Made by a program: the position numbers and the translations under genes | From: Photobacterium piscicola | Lineage (GTDB): Bacteria; Pseudomonadota; Gammaproteobacteria; Enterobacterales; Vibrionaceae | DNA: 64,000 nucleotides | Assembly: GCF_900166965.1 (NCBI RefSeq) | Contig: NZ_FUZI01000004.1 | Span: 1 to 64,000, forward strand | Direction: 5' to 3' | Part shown: piece by piece, positions 53,659 to 62,800 of the stretch | Layout of the letters: every line of letters begins with the position of its first letter | Position numbering within the stretch: the stretch's first letter is position 1 | The notes under the pieces: generated by a model | Databases searched by the model: none | Told to the model about the DNA's origin: nothing | Seen by the model: only the letters and a program-made list of their open reading frames with translations

Positions 53659-55740
53659 TTACTTAGTCCGTTTGATTTTATTATTGACGGGGTATTTATC
53701 TTCAATTAATTCATTAATAAACGGTGAAGTTTTATCAGGATCAGCACATACCCACACATGCTTTTTAGCACGCGTTAATGCAACATAGAATAAACGGCGT
53801 TCTTCTGCGTCATTATATGTTTCAGTACGCGATTGCATGATAGCGGCTAACCCTGTTTCACGATCGGGTGATGGGAAAATACCTTTATTCACATCAACGA
53901 TAAACACATAGTCAGCCTCACGGCCCTTACTTGAATGACACGTCATGTATTCCAAGTTAAGCTGCGGCCACTGATTTTTCCACGTTTCAAATTTTTCAGG
54001 TTTTTGCTTATTATTACGCCCAAGAATAAGTACTTTTGTCGCCTTTTTCTCGTAATGTTTGCTCAACCGAATTAACTCTTGTGGTAACAAATCTGTCGCC
54101 AATAAGGTAACTGCTTTTTTACTCTGCTTAGTAAAACTGGTTAATTGCTTTTTAACTTGGAATGGATTTTGTTGTATAAATACATTCGCCACTTCACCAA
54201 TCATACTATTAAAGCGGTATGTGGTTGAAAGCTCAGTAATACGACTATTACTAAAACGGCTTTCAAAATCAGTCGTTAAATTAACATCAGCACCAGCAAA
54301 ATGGTAAATGGCTTGCCAATCATCGCCAACAGCAAATAATGTCGGTGTTGCATGTCCGGCAATTTTTTGATGACATAAGGCTTCAATCAATGCTAATCGT
54401 TGTGGCGAAATATCTTGGTATTCATCGACCATAACATAACGCCATGGTGAGATAAATTTACCCGTTTTAACATACTCAGTGGCCACTTCAATCATACTGT
54501 TGAAGTCAATTTGCTTCTTCACTTTTAAGTGCTGCAAATAGGCCTGATAACAAGGCCATAACAATGTTAACTCACTTTTCATACGTGGTCGCATTGCGGG
54601 ATTATTATTATTTTGAATGGCCTCAAGCAGCGATTCTTTATTCATCCCTGATTGACCTAACAACTCAATATGACGCCATACCCAAGCTTGTAATTGTTCA
54701 TTTTCAGCTTGTTGTTCCATTGAGTTTTCTTTACTAAAACCAGGAACTCGCCACTGTGTAAGATGACGCTGCCACTTATTTGCTGACGTTGAATTATTCC
54801 ATTGCTCAATTAACATACGAGCAAGCCATGCACTACGGGCACGCGTGTCTAAGGTAATCGAAGCCACATTGGGTTTATCAAGTTCAACATCACGAATAAT
54901 CTGCGAACCCAAGCTATGGAACGTCGCTACTTTGACGCGATCACTGACTTTAGCTTTCAGTCTATCAGACATCTCATCGGCTGCTTTACGTCCAAACGAT
55001 AGCATAAGAATATCTTCAGGTACCGCCGCTTGACTCGCAATTAAGTAACCTGCACGTGCGATTAAGACACTAGTTTTACCCGTACCCGCCCCGGCAAGAA
55101 CCAAATTATAATCTTGGTTAATTAAGCTAGCTAAACGTTGTGATTCGTTTAACGGTGATTTTTCAAAACTATCAAACCACGAACCCCATTTTTGGGTTTG
55201 TTGTGTTAACCATTGCTGGTTATGCTCTTCAACCCAGGCTTGATGCTCACCAAGCCAAGGTGATATTTTTTCAAAGCTACGCGGTCTAAATGTCGCTGCA
55301 AGTTCTGGTGTTAAGTCTGAATCAGTTAAACCATCATTAAGAAACTGATGTAATTCATGATGTTCAGAATGACGTAAATACCCAGATTTATTAGAAAATA
55401 ATGCTATACGTTGCAGCATTTCTGGCAACATAGCATCTAATTTATCAACACGGCTTTGCGCCCAATCTTGATAACTGCGGACTAAAAATGCCGCGAAAGA
55501 TTTACATTCGTGCCAAGGTAAACCATGAACTGTCCAACAGTATTGTTGATTTGAAGACGTAAGCTCAAGCGCACCCCATAATACACCGCGATGGATTTCA
55601 ATCGAACCATCCCAATCATCAAAAGAGATAACATCAGAAGAAGTCTGACTATCTAATACCAAGCTATTACCGTCTAAAGCGATACTGTAATAATCACCTT
55701 GAACTAGCCATTGTGCTAGTCGACTGGCACTTAATTGCAT
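53659..55740 (-). CDS. helD: DNA helicase IV
   Basis: A 693-residue UvrD-like superfamily 1A helicase. The N-terminal ~170 residues are the HelD-specific domain (I-E-I-H-R-G-V-L-W-G-A-L-E-L). Motif I is A-G-A-G-T-G-K-T-S, motif II V-D-E-Y-Q-D-I-S, motif III G-D-D-W-Q-A-I-Y-H-F-A-G-A-D, motif V H-S-S-K-G-R-E-A-D-Y-V and motif VI Y-V-A-L-T-R-A-K-K-H-V. Length matches E. coli HelD (684). Divergent from yccS, as in enterobacteria. Confidence 0.95.
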   Translation of the reverse strand: MQLSASRLAQWLVQGDYYSIALDGNSLVLDSQTSSDVISFDDWDGSIEIHRGVLWGALELTSSNQQYCWTVHGLPWHECKSFAAFLVRSYQDWAQSRVDKLDAMLPEMLQRIALFSNKSGYLRHSEHHELHQFLNDGLTDSDLTPELAATFRPRSFEKISPWLGEHQAWVEEHNQQWLTQQTQKWGSWFDSFEKSPLNESQRLASLINQDYNLVLAGAGTGKTSVLIARAGYLIASQAAVPEDILMLSFGRKAADEMSDRLKAKVSDRVKVATFHSLGSQIIRDVELDKPNVASITLDTRARSAWLARMLIEQWNNSTSANKWQRHLTQWRVPGFSKENSMEQQAENEQLQAWVWRHIELLGQSGMNKESLLEAIQNNNNPAMRPRMKSELTLLWPCYQAYLQHLKVKKQIDFNSMIEVATEYVKTGKFISPWRYVMVDEYQDISPQRLALIEALCHQKIAGHATPTLFAVGDDWQAIYHFAGADVNLTTDFESRFSNSRITELSTTYRFNSMIGEVANVFIQQNPFQVKKQLTSFTKQSKKAVTLLATDLLPQELIRLSKHYEKKATKVLILGRNNKQKPEKFETWKNQWPQLNLEYMTCHSSKGREADYVFIVDVNKGIFPSPDRETGLAAIMQSRTETYNDAEERRLFYVALTRAKKHVWVCADPDKTSPFINELIEDKYPVNNKIKRTK

Positions 55741-56053
55741 TGTGATTCCACCAATTGTTCCATGCTTTAATTAGGCTGTAACACTCATTACCGGCTGATA
55801 ACTATTGTCATCAACCTCAATTGAATCATTACTTGTCACCCGCTTATCGGGATAATGTTGCTTAGAGTATCAATAACTCTCGTGTAGCCATAGTATTGAA
55901 ACGTCTATTTGACTAAATATTATTCCACGAGCTAAAAGTTTATTTTTTTGATCGGCAATAACAAGATATCTGTTATCTTTAGTCACGTTTTTATAACGTT
56001 AGTTGATTCTATCGTTTTCTCCATTCCTTATTATCAGAAGATTGTTAATATCC
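55741..56053. other. Non-coding gap between helD and yccS
   Basis: 313 bp, AT-rich, presumably holding both divergent promoters. I see no repeat, RNA gene or clear operator. Confidence 0.35.
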
Positions 56054-58225
56054 ATGCAAACTAAAGAGTTACATGTAAAATTCCGCAAATACTGGGTTAA
56101 TGACCGAATCAATTATTCAATTCGAGTATTGATTGCTTTAGTTGGTGTTGTATTACCCTGTTGGTATCTTGGCGCTAATCATGCCGTAACCCCACTTGTA
56201 CTTGGTATTATTGCAGCAGCACTGGCTGAATCTGATGATAATTTAACGGGCCGAATTAAAGGCTTAACCATTACTTTAATTTGTTTTTTGATTGCTTCTC
56301 TTTCTATAGAAATTCTATTTGATTACCCCATTTTATTTGCAATCGGCTTATTTAGTTCAACCTTTGGCTTTATTATGTTGGGGGCAATGGGCCCACGTTA
56401 TGCCAACATCGCTTTTGCCTCATTATTATTAGCGGTTTACACTATGCTTGGTGCAAATAGTAGTGCCGATCTTTGGTATCAACCGATGTTACTTTTAGCG
56501 GGTGCTTGTTGGTATGGGATCTTATCATTGCTATGGCATATTTTATGGCCCAATCAACCAGTTCAACAAGGATTAGCCAATGTATTCACTGAGTTTGGTT
56601 ACTACCTTGATAATAAAAGTAAGTTATTTGAGCCAGTGGTTGATCTCACTTCACATCCATTTCGAATTCAAGCAGCCAAACAAAATGCGAAAGTCGTTAA
56701 TGCGTTAAATGCGGTTAAAATGACATTGCTACATCGTGCTGGTCGCGGACAAAGTGATAAATTCCTTAAAATTTATTTTATGGCGCAAGATATCCATGAA
56801 CGTGCCAGTTCATCACATTATCGTTATCGAGAACTGGCGCAGGCCTTTCAACGCAGTGATGTCTTGTTTCGCTTTCAACGCTTATTACATGTACAAGCAC
56901 AGGCTTGTCACGGCATTGCTGATGCGTTAAAACAAGGTAAGCCCTATCATCATGGTTCTGATTCCATCAGTGCGTTAGATGAACTGCAACAATCACTGAA
57001 TTACCTCAAACAACAAAACAACCCGCAATGGCGTTTGCTGCTGAATCAATTGGATTATTTATTTAATAATTTAGCAACAGTAGAACGTCAACTACAAAAT
57101 ATTAATAATCCAGATGCAGAACACATTGAACAACAAATTGATATTGAGTTAGTGGACACTGAAGCGCACAGCATCAAAGAAATGTGGAAGCGTATTAGCA
57201 GTCAACTTAATACTGATTCAATGCTATTTCGTCATGCCATCCGCTTAGGGATTGCATTAATAGTAGGCTATGGCTTTATTCAAGCTCTGGATCTACAACG
57301 CGGATACTGGATCTTATTAACAACCCTCTTTGTATGCCAACCAAACTACAGTGCAACCCGTCAAAAGCTTGTGCAGCGTGTTATTGGGACATTGGGGGGC
57401 TTGCTGGCAGGCATACCGCTGCTGTATTTATTTCCCGGCCAAGAAGGCCAATTGGTATTAATGGTTATAATGGGCGTACTGTTCTTTGCCTTTCGAGCAG
57501 TTAAATATGACTGGGCAACGGCTTTTATCACACTATTAGTGCTGTTTTGTTTTAACCAATTAGGTGAAGGATTTGCGGTTATTTTACCGCGCTTAGGCGA
57601 TACATTACTTGGCTGTCTGTTAGCAGTATTAGCCGTTAGTTTCATCTTACCTGATTGGGAATCTAAACGATTACATAAAGTAATGGCTGAAGCCACGTTA
57701 GCAAATAAAGATTATTTAGCGCAAATTATTGCTCAATACCGTATTGGTAAACGCGATAATATGAATTATCGTATTGCACGTCGTGAAGCCCATAATAAAG
57801 ATGCGCAGCTAAGTACAGCTATCAATAATATGTTAGCAGAGCCGGATAAATACCAAATAGATACGGATAAAAGCTTTCGTTTTTTGACATTAAACCATGC
57901 CATGTTGAGCTATATCTCTGCACTGGGTGCGCATCGTACTCAACTTGAAGATAATCAAACCCATCAGTTAGTATCAGAAGCTCATCGTATTATTCACAAT
58001 CATTTAGAGTGTATATCATCACAACTAAATGGTTCTCTGATTGAGACATCACAACCATTAAACCTCAATCTAGAACAACGTCTAGGCCAATGGCGAGATG
58101 AAGATTGCACCTCAACTCGAATGGTATTACAACAACTGCATTTGATTCATTGCATGCTACCAGAACTTCATGCGTTGGGTGATAATCTTTCACCGCAAAC
58201 ACATGCAATTACTGTCACTAAATAA
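56054..58225 (+). CDS. yccS: YccS-like FUSC-family membrane protein
   Basis: A 723-residue inner-membrane protein of the YccS/YhfK group (E. coli YccS is 717). Two blocks of about five helices (~25-165 and ~400-535) flank a cytoplasmic domain, with another cytoplasmic domain at the C-terminus. The second block starts F-R-H-A-I-R-L-G-I-A-L-I-V-G-Y and includes R-G-Y-W-I-L-L-T-T-L-F-V-C-Q-P-N-Y-S-A-T, the FUSC hallmark. I use the ATG at 56054 (M-Q-T-K-E-L-H-V-K-F). Members are thought to be aromatic-acid-type efflux proteins; the substrate is unknown. Confidence 0.9.
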   Translation: MQTKELHVKFRKYWVNDRINYSIRVLIALVGVVLPCWYLGANHAVTPLVLGIIAAALAESDDNLTGRIKGLTITLICFLIASLSIEILFDYPILFAIGLFSSTFGFIMLGAMGPRYANIAFASLLLAVYTMLGANSSADLWYQPMLLLAGACWYGILSLLWHILWPNQPVQQGLANVFTEFGYYLDNKSKLFEPVVDLTSHPFRIQAAKQNAKVVNALNAVKMTLLHRAGRGQSDKFLKIYFMAQDIHERASSSHYRYRELAQAFQRSDVLFRFQRLLHVQAQACHGIADALKQGKPYHHGSDSISALDELQQSLNYLKQQNNPQWRLLLNQLDYLFNNLATVERQLQNINNPDAEHIEQQIDIELVDTEAHSIKEMWKRISSQLNTDSMLFRHAIRLGIALIVGYGFIQALDLQRGYWILLTTLFVCQPNYSATRQKLVQRVIGTLGGLLAGIPLLYLFPGQEGQLVLMVIMGVLFFAFRAVKYDWATAFITLLVLFCFNQLGEGFAVILPRLGDTLLGCLLAVLAVSFILPDWESKRLHKVMAEATLANKDYLAQIIAQYRIGKRDNMNYRIARREAHNKDAQLSTAINNMLAEPDKYQIDTDKSFRFLTLNHAMLSYISALGAHRTQLEDNQTHQLVSEAHRIIHNHLECISSQLNGSLIETSQPLNLNLEQRLGQWRDEDCTSTRMVLQQLHLIHCMLPELHALGDNLSPQTHAITVTK

Positions 58226-58249
58226 AAGAAAGTAGAAACAATTACGTAC

Positions 58250-58281
58250 AAAAAAGCCTGCGCTAAACGCAGGCTTTTTAT
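58250..58281. terminator. Bidirectional terminator
   Basis: AAAAAGCCTGCG/CGCAGGCTTTTT with a 5-nt loop between convergent yccS and torC. Confidence 0.94.
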
Positions 58282-58311
58282 TACTCAATAATAGCGTTTA
58301 TATCTCAATAA

Positions 58312-59484
58312 TTATTGAGCTACTTGAGATGACGCAGCGGGTGCATCTTTCGCATTATCTTGAAGATACTTAAGTAACGTACGTTCTTCATCTTTATTAA
58401 GCATGTAGTATTGTTGCATCGCTTTAAGACCCTGAACCCAACCATTTGCTGTTAGGTGTTTTGGATCTGGAATAGCGTGACATTGATTACAACTTGCATC
58501 TAAGATCTCTTTACCGTAAGCCCAAATAGGCTTCATGCTTGCTAGCATATTACGCTGAGTGATCCACGCTGATACTTGCTCTTGCTGCCATGTCTGACCA
58601 TCTTCAGCTTTTACTGTATTAAGAATAGTTGCTGACTTTTGTAGATCTGCATTTAGAGAAACAGTTTGAATTTGTTTCGCCATGTCTTGTACTAACATAC
58701 CTGTTGTTGAGCCTTGTTGCTGCCAACCTGTAATTTGTACTTTGATCATGTCGCCACTAGTACCTAACACTTCAACTTTTGATGCTGGGTATAGTTGACC
58801 TTGTGCATCACCTGATGCTGAGTCAGTGGTATACAATTTTTTAGATGCTAATGTATAAAGAGTCTTAGCCGTAGGTGCTTCACCAGCATTAACTGTTAAT
58901 TGCTTGAACGTTGCTTGGAAGTCGTTATTGATATGTGGCAACTGGTGCGCAATACCTTTATGACATTCAATACAGTTCATATTTTTTGCAGCTGCTGTCG
59001 TCATTGCCGCTGCTGCTGCTGGAGATTGCTTCGCGTGATCCATTGCAGTGTATGAGTGACAGCTCTTACATGTTGCTGAATTTGTTTCAGCCATCATACG
59101 CCATACGTTTTGAGCCATACGTAAACGGTTTGCTTCAAACTTAGCTGGAGTATCAATATCTTTACTAATAAATTCGCTGTAGATATCGCCAACACCGCCT
59201 AGTTTTGCTTTCATGAAAGCAATCGGATCATTTTCTGGAATATGACAATCACGACATTCAGCACGTACACCGTATGCGTTTTTGTAGTGGATGCTAGTTT
59301 TATATTCGTTGTAGTTTTCTTTCATTGTGTGACATGAAGTACAAAACTCAGTAGTCGAACTAAACTTTATCGATTCGTGAAAGGTAAATACGCCTGCCAA
59401 TGTTATGATCACACAGACAACTGCAATCGCTAATACTGAATAACGACTACTTGGCTTTACTAAAAAACGCCATAGTTTCTTCAT
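58312..59484 (-). CDS. torC: TorC: membrane-anchored pentaheme c-type cytochrome
   Basis: A 390-residue quinol-oxidising cytochrome feeding TMAO reductase. One N-terminal membrane anchor (~16-38) is followed by a NapC/NirT domain with four CXXCH sites (C-T-S-C-H, C-R-D-C-H, C-K-S-C-H, C-I-E-C-H). The C-terminal domain has a fifth (C-N-Q-C-H-A-I-P-D-P). Five hemes is the TorC pattern. In E. coli that last domain passes electrons to TorA and also affects TorS signalling. torA is divergent, not downstream. Confidence 0.95.
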   Translation of the reverse strand: MKKLWRFLVKPSSRYSVLAIAVVCVIITLAGVFTFHESIKFSSTTEFCTSCHTMKENYNEYKTSIHYKNAYGVRAECRDCHIPENDPIAFMKAKLGGVGDIYSEFISKDIDTPAKFEANRLRMAQNVWRMMAETNSATCKSCHSYTAMDHAKQSPAAAAAMTTAAAKNMNCIECHKGIAHQLPHINNDFQATFKQLTVNAGEAPTAKTLYTLASKKLYTTDSASGDAQGQLYPASKVEVLGTSGDMIKVQITGWQQQGSTTGMLVQDMAKQIQTVSLNADLQKSATILNTVKAEDGQTWQQEQVSAWITQRNMLASMKPIWAYGKEILDASCNQCHAIPDPKHLTANGWVQGLKAMQQYYMLNKDEERTLLKYLQDNAKDAPAASSQVAQ

Positions 59485-60061
59485 GGATGGTCCAAAATGA
59501 ATTAAACGTCAAAACAACGTTAAAAAAAGAGTTGCGCACAAACTAACATTTGAATATTAACAGGGCAACGTCATTGATTCATATAAATAAATATTCCAAA
59601 CACAACTGAACATATAATTGTGTTACAATTTGTAAAAATCATTATTTCATTAGATCTCTAATTATATTTAATCTGTAAATAATGTTTTTCTTTAAATACC
59701 ATAATGTCTACTTTATAAAATCACAACCAAGCAAACCAATATAAATCAATAAGTTAACTATTTATAATACCGACATTCATACGGTAAGCAAGCTTTGTGA
59801 TCATTCCTATCGAGAATAGTTATCAATCACTTTTTAGTTGCAGTGCTAAGTGTTTTTTATTTATATAGAGCATTAAACATTACTTATTATAGTGTCTTTT
59901 TGTGGTAACTTATTTTCCATTTAGCAGCCTAATATATTTTATATTTCCGTGTAGCCTATCAAGAAATAAGTCAAATAATAGATCACTATACCGATTAATA
60001 TTAAAATGCTTATTATGTCATTTAAATGCTTACTTATTCGGTTTGTCTTCGGAATATAAAC
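59485..60061. promoter_or_regulatory. torC-torA divergent intergenic region with weak TorR-box-like elements
   Basis: 577 bp, AT-rich. Elements resembling the E. coli TorR decamer (CTGTTCATAT) are TTGATTCATAT ending at 59584, CTGAACATAT at 59606-59615 (8 of 10) and CATTCATAC at 59774-59782. They are weak individually and could be chance in such AT-rich DNA. No coding region or RNA gene is seen. Confidence 0.35.
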
Positions 60062-62701
60062 ATGACCCTATCACGTCGTAACTTTTTAAAAGGTTCAGTA
60101 GCAACGGCCATCGCTGCTAACGGACTCACCCTTTTTCCTGCTGGAAAAGTATTTGCTTCAGATACAATTACCATTCCATCAGCTACTCACTATGGTCCGT
60201 TTAAAGCAGTCGTTAAAGGCGGTACATTAATTGGTGTTCAACCGATTAATGATGTCGACCCTTTCCCAACAGAAATGTTAACCAAAGGTGTATTAAGTCG
60301 TACTTATAGTGATACACGTATCAAATATCCAATGGTACGTAAGTCATTGTTAGAAGATCCATTGGGCGATCACAACCCACATCTTCGTGGTAAAGAACCT
60401 TTTGTTCGCGTTGATTGGGACACAGCAATCGCATTAACCGCATTCTGCATCGCGCGTACTGTTGAAAAACACGGTAACGAAGCTGTATTCAGTTCATCAT
60501 ACGGTGGTTGGTCACACTGTGGTGTTAACCGCCCTCAAACATTACAAGGTCGCTTCTTTAACCTTATTGGTGGCCAAAGTATTTGTGCTGGTGACTACTC
60601 TGCTGGTGCTTCTGAAGTTATTCTTCCGCATGTTATCGGTGATATGGAAGTATATTCACCACAAACTGCATGGGAAATTGTTGAAAAAAACACTGAAGTT
60701 GTTCTTTTCATCGGTTGTGATCCATGGAAAACCAACCGTGTAGAATTCCGTGTTGCTGATCACTCTATGCAAAAACACTGGGAAGCGTTTAAGGAAAAAG
60801 GGATTAAGTTTGTCTCTATAAACCCTCAACAAACCCAAACAGATAAAGCAGTTGGTAGTGAAATGATCAATATCCGTCCTAATACGGATACGGCTTTATT
60901 TACTGCAATGTCTTATCATTTGTATAAAACAGGTCAACACGACAAAGCTTACATCGATAAATACACAGTTGGCTTTGATAAATACCTAGCTTACTTAATC
61001 GGTGATGAAGATGGTGTTGTTAAAACACCTGAGTGGGCTGAAGAAATCACAGGTTTACCTGCAGCTAAAATTAAAGAACTTGCTGAACTTTGTGTGACTA
61101 AACGTACCCAAATTGCAGCGGGTTGGGCACTACAACGTGCTGACCATGGTGAAATGATTCACTGGTCTATCATCAACTTTGCTGCAATCGCAGGTAAAAT
61201 TGGTAAGCCAGGTGAAGGTGCAGGCTTTAGTTGGCACTATGGTAATGGCGGTATGCCTGCATCTGGTAAGCGCATGCCTATCGGTTTATCACAAGGTCGT
61301 AACCCTATCACTAAGACATGCCCTGTGGTTATGGTTTCAGATATGCTGAAAAACCCAGGTAAAGCTTATACTCGTGATGGTTCAAACCTTACGCTACCAA
61401 AAGCAAAACTTATCTATAACGCAGGTAATAACTTACTGTCTCACCAACAAGACACTAACGAATTAATCAAAGCGCTTAACGATAATATCGATACCATCAT
61501 CTGTCACGAACCGTGGTGGTGTGCAACAGCGAAATATTCCGATATCGTTCTGCCAACAACCACCACACTTGAGCGTGATGATATTTCATCTGGCGGTACT
61601 TACAGCAACAATAAAATCTACGCAATGCGTCAGGTTATTGAGCCTGTTGGTGAAAGTCTTGATGACTACGAAATCTTCTCACGCCTTGCTTTCATGTTTA
61701 ACGTACATAAAGAATTTACCGAAGGTAAAACTATGTACCAACATGTTAAAGCCTCTTATGAAGCATCTGATGCAACGGATGATTTCAAAACATTCTGGCA
61801 AAATGGTATCGCTCACGTATCAACACCTGCGGCAGCAAATAGCTTTGTACGTCATGGTGATTTCTACGCTGATCCGATTAAGAACCCACTGCATACACCA
61901 AGTGGTAAAATCGAATTATATAGCTCAACTATTGCTGGATTTAAAGCCAATAGTTGCCCACCAATGCCACAATGGATTCCACCATTTGAATGGCTAGGTA
62001 ATGCTAAGAAAGGCCAAGTACACGTATTAAGCCCACACCCATGGATGCGTTTGCACTCACAAATGGCGAATGCGGATGTAAACAGCTACGAATCTGTTGA
62101 TGGTCGTCAAATCGTACTTATCAATAAGAAAGACGCTGAAGAACGTGGCGTAAAAGATGGCGATGTAGTTGAAGTTTACAATGATCGTGGCGTACTACTA
62201 GCTGGTGCTCGTATCACTGATGAAGCAATGCCGGGTGTTATTTACATCCACGAAGGCGCATGGCTACAACTTGATAGCAAAGGCCGTTGTAACTCAGGCT
62301 CAATCAACATGTTAACAAGTAGCCAACCAACCAGTGGTTTAGCCCAAGCAACCAGTGCGAACACTTGTTTGGCTTACTTTAAGAAATGTACTGACGTAGA
62401 AACACCAAACCAGGCTTACACACCACCAAAAATTGTTAAGACTGATTATCAAGTTGATATCTGGTCGCTACAATTAGGTAAACGCTTAAAAGCCGTTGCA
62501 GCAGAGCAAGGTCCAGAGCAATCTCCTGGTGAGAAATTATTCTACGGTAGCTGCACCCTTTGTCACGCAGCACCACACCCAAGTGACTTCACTTACAAGC
62601 AGTGGAAAGGTATTACTAACAGTATGTTCCCACGTGCAGGTCTAAATGCGACAGACCGTAAACTTGTACTTGATTTCCTACAAGAAAATGCTAAAAAATA
62701 A
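60062..62701 (+). CDS. torA: TorA: periplasmic TMAO reductase with fused C-terminal heme c domain
   Basis: A molybdopterin enzyme reducing trimethylamine N-oxide. A twin-arginine signal (S-R-R-N-F-L-K-G) lies within the first 33 residues, supporting the ATG at 60062 over an in-frame ATG 36 bp upstream. The catalytic part has the Mo-ligand Ser region S-S-Y-G-G-W-S-H-C-G and cofactor motifs typical of TorA/DorA (G-D-M-E-V-Y-S-P-Q-T-A-W-E). The 879 residues exceed usual TorA (~820-850). The extra C-terminus contains C-T-L-C-H (Cys831) and aligns with the last domain of TorC (C-x-x-C-H-A-x-P-x-P...W-x-G...L-N...F-L-Q-x-N-A-K). torD is not in the window. Confidence 0.95.
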   Translation: MTLSRRNFLKGSVATAIAANGLTLFPAGKVFASDTITIPSATHYGPFKAVVKGGTLIGVQPINDVDPFPTEMLTKGVLSRTYSDTRIKYPMVRKSLLEDPLGDHNPHLRGKEPFVRVDWDTAIALTAFCIARTVEKHGNEAVFSSSYGGWSHCGVNRPQTLQGRFFNLIGGQSICAGDYSAGASEVILPHVIGDMEVYSPQTAWEIVEKNTEVVLFIGCDPWKTNRVEFRVADHSMQKHWEAFKEKGIKFVSINPQQTQTDKAVGSEMINIRPNTDTALFTAMSYHLYKTGQHDKAYIDKYTVGFDKYLAYLIGDEDGVVKTPEWAEEITGLPAAKIKELAELCVTKRTQIAAGWALQRADHGEMIHWSIINFAAIAGKIGKPGEGAGFSWHYGNGGMPASGKRMPIGLSQGRNPITKTCPVVMVSDMLKNPGKAYTRDGSNLTLPKAKLIYNAGNNLLSHQQDTNELIKALNDNIDTIICHEPWWCATAKYSDIVLPTTTTLERDDISSGGTYSNNKIYAMRQVIEPVGESLDDYEIFSRLAFMFNVHKEFTEGKTMYQHVKASYEASDATDDFKTFWQNGIAHVSTPAAANSFVRHGDFYADPIKNPLHTPSGKIELYSSTIAGFKANSCPPMPQWIPPFEWLGNAKKGQVHVLSPHPWMRLHSQMANADVNSYESVDGRQIVLINKKDAEERGVKDGDVVEVYNDRGVLLAGARITDEAMPGVIYIHEGAWLQLDSKGRCNSGSINMLTSSQPTSGLAQATSANTCLAYFKKCTDVETPNQAYTPPKIVKTDYQVDIWSLQLGKRLKAVAAEQGPEQSPGEKLFYGSCTLCHAAPHPSDFTYKQWKGITNSMFPRAGLNATDRKLVLDFLQENAKK

Positions 62702-62728
62702 TTAATAGTCCGCTATTATTTAAATAAC

Positions 62729-62765
62729 AAAAAGCCCCGCTGGTTAATCTCCTGCGGGGCTTTGT
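62729..62765. terminator. Bidirectional terminator after torA
   Basis: AAAGCCCCGC (62731-62740) pairs with GCGGGGCTTT (62754-62763), between convergent genes. Confidence 0.93.
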
Positions 62766-62800
62766 TATAGCAATGCGTTGCTTTTATTTACTGCTCGCTG

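Noticed and set aside
59574..59782. TorR boxes as confident operators
   Set aside because: Only partial matches to the E. coli decamer in AT-rich DNA. Kept as a weak note on the intergenic region rather than as defined sites.
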